From an uncultured Pseudoalteromonas sp. (GTDB lineage: Bacteria > Pseudomonadota > Gammaproteobacteria > Enterobacterales > Alteromonadaceae): a DNA stretch of 64,000 nucleotides. The first letter of the stretch is position 1. The number at the start of each line of letters is the position of its first letter. This document shows positions 17,733-27,322 of the stretch, piece by piece. The stretch spans positions 62,001 through 126,000 of the forward strand of contig CANLRB010000009.1 of the NCBI GenBank assembly GCA_947493455.1, read 5' to 3'. Both the position numbers and the translations under genes were made by a program. The notes beneath the pieces were generated by a model that was not told the origin of the DNA, made no database searches, and saw only the letters and a list, made by a program, of their open reading frames with translations.

Positions 17733-19856
17733 TTAAATGTTCACCGACCATTCTACAAAACTAATTTGCTTTTCTTTGATGAGCTTTTCAATGTCAAACT
17801 CACCGGAGCCAGAACTCACACTATTTAACGAAACTTGTGCGCCAACAAAGCGATCGCGACCCAATTCTTTTGCTCTATAAAGCGCCGCATCAGCGACTTT
17901 GAGTGAGTTTTCCCAATCTGTTTCAGGGTTGCCAAAGGCAGGAAAGCTAACAAAACCGAATGAACATGTTGGGGATATTATCCCCTCACCCACATCAATG
18001 TTTAATTCTTTTAACTGGGCTCTCACGCGTTGACATAGATGTTCACCATCGGAAAAGGTTGTTTGTGGGCAATACCAAAGAAACTCTTCACCACCCCAGC
18101 GTACTTGCATGTCGGTACTGCGAGCATTTTCCCTAAGGACATCAGCAAACACTTGCAACACTTTGTCGCCTGCTGCGTGACCATAGCTGTCATTTATATG
18201 TTTAAAATGATCGATATCGAGCATGATAACAAGGCTTGCTTCAAAGGCGGAGCCTTTAATTTCTCGTAGCATGCGTGCTTGCTCTCTTGGCAACAGCTGA
18301 TCAACAAAGCGACGGTTTTTTAAACCGGTTAACACATCTTCTGTACTTTGCCGCACTAGTTTTTGATTTAAATCTTGCAGCTCTTGATGGTTACGTTCAA
18401 TTTCATCATTTTTTTGGCGTAAAGCATGGTTTGTATTGGCGCGCAGTTTATTTATTCGCACTAAAAATATTCCGGCAACAATTAGAATAATAACGACAGA
18501 TGCTAATAGGTATATCGAACGCTGCTGTGCTTGTTTTGCCAGTTCTAATTCCAATACAGCTTTTTCTTGCACGGCTTGTTTGTGCGCAAGACTTGCGACT
18601 TCATTTTGTGACTCAGCTAATTCTTTACTCTTTTTCTCAAGCTCAAATGCCGACTGCAACTCAGCTATTTTGGCGTTTGATTCAACATTTATGGCGTTAT
18701 CGCTCTTTACTTTAAATTCGCTGGCAAGATGCAAAGCACGCTCAAAGTTCGCAAGTGTTTTATAATTGTCGATCATCACCGGGTACAATTCTAACAACTT
18801 AGGAATGTATTCGTTATGCGTATAAATAACATATGCACTTTCAAAGTAATCCGCAGCAATTACATTTTCGCCCATACGCATATAAGTTTCACCGATATTC
18901 TTTTTTGCGATACCGAGTGATTTTTTATCGTCATGATTACGATAATAACGTTCAATTTTTTTAAATGAAGCGAGCGCTGAGTCATGTTTACCTTGCCCTA
19001 ACAGTAAATATGCTAAGTTATTGAGTGTGCCTAAATCTTCCTTTCCCAGCTTTTGGGCAATATCAAGTGACAGTCTGTAATATTTAATCGCCTGTACTTC
19101 ATCTTTTTTTTGTAAATAGGCATTGCCTAAATTTGAGTATGAATCGGCTTTGTTTTGCGTATCACCCTTAATATTCTCAATCGCTAACGTCAAAAAGCGA
19201 ATCGCTTGGTCCCAGTCTTTGGTATAAAGTGCGAGCCCCCCTAAATTGTTATAAAGACTATGTGGCACAGGTAAATTGTGCGTTTCATGTATATTTACCG
19301 CTTTGAGCATGGCCTCAGTAGCCTCGGCAAATTTCCCCTGTTGTGCATAGGTGATACCGAGCTCTTCATAAACACGATTTAGTTCTTTTTGTTGCTCAGC
19401 ACTGTCGATCGCTTTTAAATAATACTCTTGCGCCTGAGCGAGCTGAAACTGTTTTATTTTTAGTTTGCCAAGAGTCGCATAAAGGCTTGTTTTCAAACTA
19501 TTATCGTCTAAATTTGCGATGATTTTAGAAACGCGTTCAAGTAAAACATTCTGCAATGCATAATCATTGCGTTTAATCATAATTTGAGCCTGTAGACGAA
19601 GTAACTTCGCTTGTTGTTCCGCGTTCAAACTATCGCGCGATAAAAGAGACTCTATGAGCTCATTGGCATTATCAAACTGTGCTGCTTTATAGTAAGTCTT
19701 CGATAGGTTAAACCCAGTAACAAAGTCTTTATTTTGGTGCCACGCCTGGCGTGCATCAGCTAAGACTTTATCTTGCTGTTCTGCAGCAATTAAAGCGCAA
19801 CTCACAACAATTAGACCAATACAATATAGTCGCGTTATGGCAACAAACAGCTTCAT
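17733..19856 (-). CDS. TPR-containing membrane diguanylate cyclase
   Basis: 707 residues. Signal peptide, then a periplasmic array of TPR repeats (for example YEELGITYAQQGKFAEATEA and YSNLGNAYLQKKDEVQAIKY), a coiled coil, one transmembrane helix (~447-468) and a cytoplasmic GGDEF domain. The active site reads RWGGEEF (~587) and the inhibitory RxxD site (RSTD) sits five residues before it, so it should make cyclic-di-GMP with product inhibition. TPRs suggest sensing of a protein or peptide in the periplasm. Lone gene. Confidence 0.92.
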   Translation of the reverse strand: MKLFVAITRLYCIGLIVVSCALIAAEQQDKVLADARQAWHQNKDFVTGFNLSKTYYKAAQFDNANELIESLLSRDSLNAEQQAKLLRLQAQIMIKRNDYALQNVLLERVSKIIANLDDNSLKTSLYATLGKLKIKQFQLAQAQEYYLKAIDSAEQQKELNRVYEELGITYAQQGKFAEATEAMLKAVNIHETHNLPVPHSLYNNLGGLALYTKDWDQAIRFLTLAIENIKGDTQNKADSYSNLGNAYLQKKDEVQAIKYYRLSLDIAQKLGKEDLGTLNNLAYLLLGQGKHDSALASFKKIERYYRNHDDKKSLGIAKKNIGETYMRMGENVIAADYFESAYVIYTHNEYIPKLLELYPVMIDNYKTLANFERALHLASEFKVKSDNAINVESNAKIAELQSAFELEKKSKELAESQNEVASLAHKQAVQEKAVLELELAKQAQQRSIYLLASVVIILIVAGIFLVRINKLRANTNHALRQKNDEIERNHQELQDLNQKLVRQSTEDVLTGLKNRRFVDQLLPREQARMLREIKGSAFEASLVIMLDIDHFKHINDSYGHAAGDKVLQVFADVLRENARSTDMQVRWGGEEFLWYCPQTTFSDGEHLCQRVRAQLKELNIDVGEGIISPTCSFGFVSFPAFGNPETDWENSLKVADAALYRAKELGRDRFVGAQVSLNSVSSGSGEFDIEKLIKEKQISFVEWSVNI

Positions 19857-20237
19857 TTGATTATTCTCATTTGTTAATTAATGTAAAAAATATAACGCTA
19901 TCACTTGGTATGTGACAAGCATAGTTTGGTCTTTGTCCTGTTTTGATAGGCTGAATTCAAAAAAATAGATAAGATGACGTAATTAACACTTAATAAATTG
20001 GCGCAAAATAAGTCCTATGTCGTTTATTAAATTAAATATAGAGTTAGGTAAACTACATGATGACTTACTCAATTAGCGTTAATAAAAAACAAATATAACC
20101 AATAAAAACATACCGTTAACTATTATGACATATAGGTTTGGCGTAAAAGTGTCGTAAAAATTACAGATGTATAACGTACTAACTATGAGGTTTCTTCCCT
20201 ACAGTGAAAACACATCAACTGTGAGGAGAAACAAGCG
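19857..20237. other. Intergenic region without a recognisable gene
   Basis: 381 bp, AT-rich, between divergent start sites, so it should hold both promoters. A 19-codon frame starting at the ATG in TCCTATGTCG is the only coding-like trace; it has no ribosome-binding site and I do not call it. Confidence 0.6.
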
Positions 20238-20747
20238 ATGAAAATGAAAGTTAATAGTCAATTATTAAAAGCAACACGTAATAAAAAGTGCTGGTCACAA
20301 GAGCAGCTCGGCGAAATATCCGGTTTAAGTTTACGCACAATTCAACGAATTGAAACAAAAGGGACGGCTTCGCAAGAGTCGATAAAAGCGCTTGCAGCAG
20401 TGTTGGAGCTAAGTTGTGAGCAGATCCAGTTAATACAACAGGAGGAAAAGATAACACCGCAAGCAGCGGATATAAAAAACGTAAATGAAACCGCGCTAAT
20501 ACAAAATGAAGACGCAACTAATAATGAATTAACTGCCTATAAGAAGCGTTACCTTTGGGGCATGTTTGCTGTTATTGCTGCCAATATGATTGGCTTTTTA
20601 GGTATTTACAGCGCTTATACTGAACAACGAATTGACGAGCCAACAATGCAGCTCCTCAAAAATATAGTATCTGGTGCACTACTTTTTTCAACCTCAGTGC
20701 TCACCTACAAAGCTTGGAAAAAAGGCGCTTTAAAATTCGAGTTATGA
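20238..20747 (+). CDS. XRE-type regulator with C-terminal membrane helices
   Basis: 169 residues. Residues 6-60 form an XRE helix-turn-helix (ATRNKKCWSQEQLGEISGLSLRTIQRIE). A linker leads to two hydrophobic helices (MFAVIAANMIGFLGIYSAY and IVSGALLFSTSVLTY), making it a membrane-tethered DNA-binding protein. SD GAGGAG is 9 bases upstream. The next gene, another small membrane protein, starts 59 bp downstream on the same strand, so the two likely act together. Signal unknown. Confidence 0.85.
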   Translation: MKMKVNSQLLKATRNKKCWSQEQLGEISGLSLRTIQRIETKGTASQESIKALAAVLELSCEQIQLIQQEEKITPQAADIKNVNETALIQNEDATNNELTAYKKRYLWGMFAVIAANMIGFLGIYSAYTEQRIDEPTMQLLKNIVSGALLFSTSVLTYKAWKKGALKFEL

Positions 20748-20806
20748 CGTCATCATTGCTTCTCCCACAGTTGATGACAATTTTATTTAACTTGAAGGAT
20801 AAAACA

Positions 20807-21235
20807 ATGCAAAATCAAACACTCAATTTTAGCGACAAAATTTCGTTTAAAGCACCTGTCATCTCATTTGTGACTTATTTACTTGCCACAATGATAGCTA
20901 CAGCGGTACTGATACAAATATGGATGCCTGCGGGCATGCCAATTGAGCAAGTTGCACAACTTGCCGAAACCGATCCTTTTGTTACCTTTTGGGGCGGTGT
21001 GATTGGATTAGTCACCTGTACTTTATGTGCTATGTTAACGACAAAACTATCAAAACAAACAGGGCTGAAAAATGCAGTCGCATTTGGTGGGTTGCTGATC
21101 CTATATGGCATAGCCAGTATCGTATTGCATCCAGAGCATTCACTACTCCACCAAGTAAGTAAGGTACTTAGCCCAATCCCTGTTGCAATTTTCGGTGGCT
21201 ATATTTACTTAAAATTGGTAGGCAACAAGTCATAA
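20807..21235 (+). CDS. Small four-helix membrane protein, partner of the XRE regulator
   Basis: 142 residues from the ATG at 20807, which has GAAGGA 7 bases upstream. The frame is open back to 20714 inside the previous gene, but that extension has no ribosome-binding site. Four hydrophobic segments (VISFVTYLLATMIATAVLI, FWGGVIGLVTCTLCAML, AVAFGGLLILYGIASIVL, IPVAIFGGYIYLKL). No family recognised. Operon position suggests it could relay a signal to, or be controlled by, the membrane-tethered XRE protein. Confidence 0.75.
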   Translation: MQNQTLNFSDKISFKAPVISFVTYLLATMIATAVLIQIWMPAGMPIEQVAQLAETDPFVTFWGGVIGLVTCTLCAMLTTKLSKQTGLKNAVAFGGLLILYGIASIVLHPEHSLLHQVSKVLSPIPVAIFGGYIYLKLVGNKS

Positions 21236-21313
21236 CTATAGCCATTTAACGCCTGCTTGAAATGCTGAGGCACTTCGAGCAGGTTGAAATCGAAATATTA
21301 TCAATTGAGAGCA

Positions 21314-22162
21314 CTAAACCATTTTGCGATATTTCGCGGGCGTGATTCCAAAACACTCTTTAAACTGTTTACCTAGATGACTTTGACTACTAAAACCTGA
21401 TTGCAATGCAATCTCAGCAAGCGACAATTGGGATTGTCGTATTAATCGTTCAGCATGTTCTAGCCGTATCTTTGTTAAATAGGCCTGCGGCGTATAAGCA
21501 GTGCTTTGTTTGAACATGCGACAAAAATGGTATTCGCTTAACTGCGCAATACTGGCCAACTGTGCAAGGGACACCTTTTTATCAAAGTATACTGAGATGT
21601 AGTCAATGATCTTTGCTAATACCTTTGGCGCAAGCCCACCCTTAATTTGCAACGGCTTATGATTTAATGACAAACTTTCAAGTAACGTGACCAGCACAGT
21701 ATCCGTTAACTGCTTCGCCGCGAGCAATTTGCTTTCAGACCAAAAGGCATTACTCATGTGATGGTTATATAAGGCTTCAAGAAGTTGGTTTTCATAAAAT
21801 ATTTGTTCTGGTAAAGCAACTTTTCTTGGATCAAGATCAAGCACTTCCAACGCTAATTTTTTAAGATAATCATCATCGAAATAAAGATGCATAAACTCCT
21901 GTGGCGTTCCTAGTTGCCAGCGACTCTCCGCATCTTGCGGCATCAAACAAAACTTACCAGGCCCGCCAAACCCGGAGTTCATATCAGTGCGGTGAGTTTC
22001 AATTCCGCCTTTATAGTACATGCTTAAAGTATGAAACTTATTATTACAATAACGTAGTCTATCGTAGCCATTAGTATAGTGTGCCCAATACAACCCCTTG
22101 GTAAGTGGGTACTCCCTAATAGTCACCTTATTTGAAGAATCAAAATCTACGTGTTTTTGCAT
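21314..22162 (-). CDS. AraC family transcriptional regulator
   Basis: 282 residues. The C-terminal 100 hold two helix-turn-helix motifs: SLAQLASIAQLSEYHFCRMFKQ and SLAEIALQSGFSSQSHLGKQFKE, ending in GITPAKYRKM. The N-terminal part is a cupin-like sensor. It is 238 bp from the divergent EamA transporter gene at 22401, a plausible target. Effector unknown. Confidence 0.9.
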   Translation of the reverse strand: MQKHVDFDSSNKVTIREYPLTKGLYWAHYTNGYDRLRYCNNKFHTLSMYYKGGIETHRTDMNSGFGGPGKFCLMPQDAESRWQLGTPQEFMHLYFDDDYLKKLALEVLDLDPRKVALPEQIFYENQLLEALYNHHMSNAFWSESKLLAAKQLTDTVLVTLLESLSLNHKPLQIKGGLAPKVLAKIIDYISVYFDKKVSLAQLASIAQLSEYHFCRMFKQSTAYTPQAYLTKIRLEHAERLIRQSQLSLAEIALQSGFSSQSHLGKQFKECFGITPAKYRKMV

Positions 22163-22400
22163 TTATCGTGTCTCAATATCCTTGTCATCGCATGGCGAAT
22201 TTATCAGCTTGCAGGTGACAAATTAAGCCCTTACTCAATAGCATATTTACCATTTTAAGCTGGCACAAGAGAGCCGCGCAATTTAACCGCAATATCGTGA
22301 CAAAATCCGCAAAGAACGCTAAGAAATAAAAATTAACACGCGTCACAATCACACATCAAGTTGTTACAAATATGCTGATATTTATAGCAGAGGTATTTTT

Positions 22401-23324
22401 ATGGCGTCGTTTTCATTTTTCTTACAAGTACTTTTATGGGGTCTATCGTGGCTTGCGATTACTTTTCAACAAGGGGAAGTCGCGGCCGAAGTCTCTATCT
22501 TCTATCGCTTTGCGATTGCCGCCATCTGTTTGTGGTGCTGGGGAATTTATCGAAAAAGTATTCAAGCAATGAATCACACAACTTTGTGTTGGTCGGCGTT
22601 ACTCGGACTATGCTTATTTTGCTGTAATTTTCTCGCATTCTATTACTCAACTCATTTTATTGTGAGTGGATTAACCGCCACCATTATGGCAACCGCTCCC
22701 ATTTTAAATGCGATAAACAACCGCTTGTTTTTCGGCAAACAAATTCACACGCAATTTTGGCTTGGTGCACTGATTGGATTATTCGGCGTGGCCCTATTAT
22801 TTTTTCCCGAGTTGGCCAATACAAATATGAATATCAACACCTTAATAGGGGCATCGCTCGCGCTATTAGGCACCTTATGTTTTTCATTCGGTAATATGCT
22901 AAGTATTCGCCTTGGTCAATTAGCAATAAAGCCCTATACAGCCAATTGTTACGCCATGACATTCGGCTGCGGTTTTTTACTCATCCTTATCTTATTTCTC
23001 GATATCGAGTTCTCCTTCGATTCATCGTTTACCTATATTGGCGGCTTATTATACTTAGCAATCCCAGCTAGTGTGTTTGGCTTTACGCTTTACTTGCAAT
23101 TGGTCGACAAAATTGGTGCAAGCCAAGCCGCGTACGCACTTGTCATCACACCTTTTGTAGCCTTGCTCGCGTCAAGCATGTACGAAGGATATAACTGGAA
23201 CATGAGTGCTCTATTTGGTGCCGTACTCATCATAATCGGTCACCGATTAGCGCAATTAAAAGGTGCTGGGCTGGTGATACCGAACATCAGAAAGTTAGTA
23301 TTCGAGATACGAGATTCAAAATAA
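22401..23324 (+). CDS. EamA-type (DMT superfamily) transporter
   Basis: 307 residues, ten hydrophobic helices in two EamA repeats: the first begins FLQVLLWGLSWLAI, the second with LIGASLALLGTLCFSFGNML. GAGG stands 8 bases before the ATG. Members export amino acids, purine derivatives or other metabolites; direction and substrate cannot be read here. Divergent AraC gene at 22162 may control it. Confidence 0.88.
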   Translation: MASFSFFLQVLLWGLSWLAITFQQGEVAAEVSIFYRFAIAAICLWCWGIYRKSIQAMNHTTLCWSALLGLCLFCCNFLAFYYSTHFIVSGLTATIMATAPILNAINNRLFFGKQIHTQFWLGALIGLFGVALLFFPELANTNMNINTLIGASLALLGTLCFSFGNMLSIRLGQLAIKPYTANCYAMTFGCGFLLILILFLDIEFSFDSSFTYIGGLLYLAIPASVFGFTLYLQLVDKIGASQAAYALVITPFVALLASSMYEGYNWNMSALFGAVLIIIGHRLAQLKGAGLVIPNIRKLVFEIRDSK

Positions 23325-23341
23325 TCGGTGATACATTTAAC

Positions 23342-23406
23342 AGGTAGTGTCAATTGCTCCTATAGCGAATTAGGCGCTACCTATAACCTATTACCTATAA
23401 CCTATT
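23342..23406. repeat. Imperfect hairpin followed by a heptamer tandem repeat
   Basis: AGGTAG (about 23342) pairs with CTACCT at the far side of an imperfect hairpin that may terminate the EamA gene. It runs directly into two perfect copies of a 14-base unit (23379-23392 and 23393-23406), each made of ACCTATA plus ACCTATT. The rest of the 306-bp gap to 23631 is AT-rich with no gene visible. Confidence 0.65.
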
Positions 23407-23630
23407 ACCAACTTAGTCTAAGCGATAAGAACCTCACTCTATGATCACTATAAAGAACTCAGTCCTACTTAGTAAAATAACATTAAACAATATTATCAAT
23501 GATTTATAAAATATTAGATACCTATTAGAATTTTCTAAGGAAATCGAACAAACATCTCCGTAGAATAGCGCCAAAGATAATCACAAATACCCATTTTCAT
23601 TTTTCCCGCTTTAGATGTGAGACCTACACC

Positions 23631-24902
23631 ATGGACAGCGATATTTCATTTTCTCGGCTTAAACAATTTCCATTACTAATCTGGATCCTGCTGTTTGGCT
23701 CATTTATCACACGCGGCAGTTTTTATATGGTTTGGCCATTTTTAGCGGTTATTTTATACAACAAATTTGCGCTTTCTGCCACGCAAATCGGCTCAGTATT
23801 GTCGTTAGCGGCATTAATATCTGTATTTGTGAGTTTTATCGGCAGTACTGTGTCAGACAAAATTGGACGCAAACCACTGATGTACGCGACGGGTGTGCTT
23901 TACATCGTGTCATTCAGTTTGCTTGCGATAGCATATTCGGTGTTGATGTTTACAATAGTGATAACACTATGTTCAATTGCAACCTCACTTTGGCGTCCAC
24001 TGACGTCGGCACTGATTTCAGACACATTACCAGACAAAGCAACGCGAGAACTCGCCATGCAGTCACTGTATTTTGCAGTGAATGTAGGCTGCGCTGTAGG
24101 CCCAATGCTAGGTGTCTGGCTCGGACTTACCGGTGAGCAGTCGAGCTTTTTTATCACTGTATACGCGTTTGCCTTTTTATTGGTGCTGCTCGCATGGGGG
24201 TTTAAAAATCAGCAAGTTGAAAGTAACACTCAGGAATTAAATGAAAACAGTGAAGTTAAACAAACGAGTCAACCAACAAGTTTTCGCACAACATTACAAG
24301 TTCTTATGCAAGACCGATTGTTACAATGCCTTATTTTGGCAAACGTACTGTGCCTGTTCATTTACGGTCAAATGGACAGTTCGCTCGTACAATACTTAAC
24401 GCGCGAACACGTTCCCAACTTACTTGAGTTACTATCGTCTATCATTTTTACAAACGCAATGGTGATTATTTTTTGCCAGTTTTTACTATTAAAAATGATG
24501 TCTAAACGGCCTATTTTAGTGCGCATACGAATAGGATTAGTATTGTTAGTGATTTCTCAATTATGGTTTGCGCTCAACCCAGTTACCCTATTTATAGGCT
24601 GGCTCGGCGCGGTTGTCATAATGAGCCTCGCCGAGGCAATTTTGTTTCCAACAATGAGTGTACATGTAGACCGCATTGCTCCGAGCAATCTTAAAGGAGC
24701 TTATTTTGGCGCCACATCATTTTATGACCTCGGGTTTGCTTTCGCGCCACTCGGTGGCGGATTATTGTTAGACGCCTTTAATGGCCCAACTCTTTTTGCT
24801 GTATGTGCGGCAATTGCTGTTATCGTGTTTGTCTTATATTCCATCATGGATAAACTAAAACGACCAAGGCACTACTTGGAAGAATCAAAACAAAGCGATT
24901 GA
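23631..24902 (+). CDS. MFS transporter (MdtH-like drug efflux type)
   Basis: 423 residues, twelve helices. The loop 2-3 motif A is clear (GSTVSDKIGRKPLM) and a weaker copy sits between the halves. Overall it resembles the MdtH/YjiJ kind of drug:proton antiporter. A charged central loop (QQVESNTQELNENSEVKQ) separates the six-helix halves. No neighbouring regulator points to a substrate. Confidence 0.88.
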   Translation: MDSDISFSRLKQFPLLIWILLFGSFITRGSFYMVWPFLAVILYNKFALSATQIGSVLSLAALISVFVSFIGSTVSDKIGRKPLMYATGVLYIVSFSLLAIAYSVLMFTIVITLCSIATSLWRPLTSALISDTLPDKATRELAMQSLYFAVNVGCAVGPMLGVWLGLTGEQSSFFITVYAFAFLLVLLAWGFKNQQVESNTQELNENSEVKQTSQPTSFRTTLQVLMQDRLLQCLILANVLCLFIYGQMDSSLVQYLTREHVPNLLELLSSIIFTNAMVIIFCQFLLLKMMSKRPILVRIRIGLVLLVISQLWFALNPVTLFIGWLGAVVIMSLAEAILFPTMSVHVDRIAPSNLKGAYFGATSFYDLGFAFAPLGGGLLLDAFNGPTLFAVCAAIAVIVFVLYSIMDKLKRPRHYLEESKQSD

Positions 24903-24963
24903 AAATTATAACGCTGAGACAATTGTCAGTTGGCTCTTCACCACACATAACCAAATAAAAACA

Positions 24964-24986
24964 ATGGGGTACATAACATACCCCAT
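24964..24986. terminator. Hairpin between convergent MFS and TSUP genes
   Basis: Perfect 8-bp stem ATGGGGTA (24964-24971) with TACCCCAT (24979-24986). Confidence 0.7.
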
Positions 24987-25001
24987 ATATTAAAGAGTTA
25001 A

Positions 25002-25784
25002 TTAGAATGGCAAAGCAATCCAGCTCATCTCATAAGCATATTTAGTTAACATGCTAAAGCACATCACGACTATCAAGACCCGTAAGATTTGCGGTTTTAT
25101 TGTAGTTAGACAATGGCAACCAAGCCATGCACCGATAACTTGGCCTAGCATCATCACAAGGCCAATTGCCCATACAATTTTACCCGCGATGAGAAAAATT
25201 ATCAGCGATGCAAAGTTAGTCGCAAAATTAAGCGTTTTAGCGACAGTAGTTGCACTAATAATATCACTCCCTTTTAAACTCACACCCGCTAGGGTAAAAA
25301 ACGAACCTGTGCCAGGCCCAAAAAAACCATCATAAAAACCGATCGACGGCACCGCAATTCGATTGTGATAACGTTTAGATTTAATTGATTTTTCTTGCTG
25401 AACTGGCGGTGTTGGTGAGATTAAAAAATACACGCCGATTACTGTTATCACAACGGGTATGATGTAACCTAATACAGATGATTCGATAAATTGCACGGCG
25501 ACTGAGCCGATTATAGAGCCTACAAATGCATACAACATCAATTTTTTAGTGCTATGCCAATTAATCCGTTTTGATTTTATTAGAATAAAGGTTGCGGTCG
25601 CAGTGCCCATGCATCCTTGTAACTTATTCGTACCTAACGCCGCTAGTGGGCCGACGCCACTTAATATAAGTGCAGGAATAGTAATTAAACCGCCGCCTCC
25701 CGCCAGCGTATCAAGCAATCCAGCAAGTACAGCGACTAAAAACAAAGTTGCCAGTAATTCAAACGTGATAATAGGTATTTCCAT
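25002..25784 (-). CDS. TSUP (TauE/SafE, YfcA-like) membrane transporter
   Basis: 260 residues, about eight helices. The two family motifs are LAGLLDTLAGGGGLITIPALIL near residue 20 and GFYDGFFGPGTGSFFTLAGV near residue 150; the second, with GFYDGFFGPGTG, identifies the YfcA-like branch rather than the TauE branch of the gene at 5327. Substrate unknown, probably a small sulfur-containing or organic anion. Confidence 0.88.
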   Translation of the reverse strand: MEIPIITFELLATLFLVAVLAGLLDTLAGGGGLITIPALILSGVGPLAALGTNKLQGCMGTATATFILIKSKRINWHSTKKLMLYAFVGSIIGSVAVQFIESSVLGYIIPVVITVIGVYFLISPTPPVQQEKSIKSKRYHNRIAVPSIGFYDGFFGPGTGSFFTLAGVSLKGSDIISATTVAKTLNFATNFASLIIFLIAGKIVWAIGLVMMLGQVIGAWLGCHCLTTIKPQILRVLIVVMCFSMLTKYAYEMSWIALPF

Positions 25785-25865
25785 TAAATGCCTCTGTTAT
25801 TCAAAACCATTGTGAATACCAACCCATATTTTTAGTTGGCATTCATTTAAAACGTTTCTTAATGA

Positions 25866-27212
25866 TTATTCTGCAAGTAACTTATCAATCAGCTGCGTTG
25901 GTTTTAATCGGTCATATTGTATTGTTTTATCGAGTTCGATTAACTCCAAATTATGACCCCCTTTCGGTCGTGTTAACCAAAATCTAGGTACTACTGTAGT
26001 TAATTTCGAATAAGTCAGCTTTTTCATTTGAATGCCGCCTGTTTGCCCACTTTTACCGCCGGTTTTATCACCTACTAGCTGGCCAAAATTATGATCCTGC
26101 ATAGTATTGGTAAATAAAATTGATGACGAATAGGTATAAGGGCTAACCAGCACAGATACCTTACCATCGAATTTATATGGATTATCCTTCTTTACTTGTT
26201 GAATAGTGCTAATTTCGCCGGTCATGATATCGCCTTCGGTTTGACCTTCACGAACACGTCCTGCAATCACCTTTGCCTTATAATTTGACCCAGTTTTCCA
26301 TGATTTATTTGCGATGTAAGGCACAATCCCTTGCTTCCAAAAATGGTCATCACCGCCCGCATTTCGTCTCACATCAATGATCAAATGTGACAGTGCCTTT
26401 TCTTTTATTTGTTTGAAACTTGATTCAAAAAATTCAAATACCTGAGATTCATTCTCGAGCCATAAAAACGTGTTGACTGTTAACAGACCTGTGTCACGAT
26501 TTAAAACCTCAAATTGAAAATTAGATGCAAAATGGTTATCTTTGCGCGTAATCTTATTCGTTGCCGCAACATCAATATTAGAGATACTTATATCCGCTGT
26601 TACTATATCTAGGTTAAATTCCTTTTGTTCACCAAAATACATCCAGTAGTATGTTGAAAAACGCGTTTCTAAAATGGCCTTTCTATGTTCATGACTGTCA
26701 CCGTGAGTACGTGCCAACAACGGCTCGATGACTTGATGGACGAGCAGTCCATTTATCTTGTTAATTTCGCTGCCCGCAAGGTTACTTGGCTCACCATTTA
26801 ATTTTTCTTTAATAATTAGCTTTTCATCGTCAAACACCACTTTAAATGGAAATAAAGTGCCTCCGTTTTTCAAGTAGTCATCTACTAAAGCGTTACGATT
26901 AGTCGGTGTCAAAGAGCTATGTCCGTCGGACATAACACTATTAAACGTCATCATTTTTAACCAAAAGTCTCTTACCGAAATTGGCTGAGAAATACTATTT
27001 TTAAATTCGTCAATTTGGGCATATAAACCATCTATATCTTTTACTGTGTACCCCAAGTCAGGGTGTGTTTTATCGACGAACTCGAGCCACTGTTCAATAT
27101 CTTTTTTTGCTTGTTCAGGTTGTAACATTGACTGATAGTGACTGAGTGTCGTTGCCTGCACAGTGATCGCTAGTAAACTTAAAACAAGTACGACAAATAA
27201 TTTTTTAAACAT
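25866..27212 (-). CDS. Secreted S41 family peptidase
   Basis: 448 residues, signal peptide ending near VQATT. The C-terminal half has the S41 core: HLIIDVRRNAGGD, nucleophile Ser in SPYTYSSSILFTNTMQD, and GDKTGGKSGQTGG. An N-terminal helical domain with SDGHSSL precedes it. S41 enzymes (tail-specific proteases and tricorn-like) cleave periplasmic protein tails; there is no recognisable PDZ here. Divergent from the LysR gene at 27322, with palindromes in between, so probably that regulator's target. Confidence 0.85.
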   Translation of the reverse strand: MFKKLFVVLVLSLLAITVQATTLSHYQSMLQPEQAKKDIEQWLEFVDKTHPDLGYTVKDIDGLYAQIDEFKNSISQPISVRDFWLKMMTFNSVMSDGHSSLTPTNRNALVDDYLKNGGTLFPFKVVFDDEKLIIKEKLNGEPSNLAGSEINKINGLLVHQVIEPLLARTHGDSHEHRKAILETRFSTYYWMYFGEQKEFNLDIVTADISISNIDVAATNKITRKDNHFASNFQFEVLNRDTGLLTVNTFLWLENESQVFEFFESSFKQIKEKALSHLIIDVRRNAGGDDHFWKQGIVPYIANKSWKTGSNYKAKVIAGRVREGQTEGDIMTGEISTIQQVKKDNPYKFDGKVSVLVSPYTYSSSILFTNTMQDHNFGQLVGDKTGGKSGQTGGIQMKKLTYSKLTTVVPRFWLTRPKGGHNLELIELDKTIQYDRLKPTQLIDKLLAE

Positions 27213-27285
27213 AATGATCCTTTACATAGTTCGTTGTATCCGGTATATGAATTGAATTGTATGTAAAACAAATGTAGATTAACAT

Positions 27286-27322
27286 TAAGTTAAACTTACA
27301 CATTAGTTAAGGTTAAACTTAA
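27286..27322. promoter_or_regulatory. Two palindromic candidate LysR sites
   Basis: TAAGTTAAACTTA (27286-27298) is a 13-bp palindrome around a central A. A related element, TTAAGGTTAAACTTAA (27307-27322), shares the core GTTAAACTTA and runs into the LysR start codon. Position between the S41 and LysR genes fits autoregulation and control of the peptidase. Confidence 0.55.

Noticed and set aside
19998-20080. 19-codon frame in the gap before the XRE gene
   Set aside because: No ribosome-binding site and too short to support without a second copy.
22372-22572. Alternative frame at the start of the EamA gene
   Set aside because: The EamA frame at 22401 has the family sequence and a ribosome-binding site; this one has neither.
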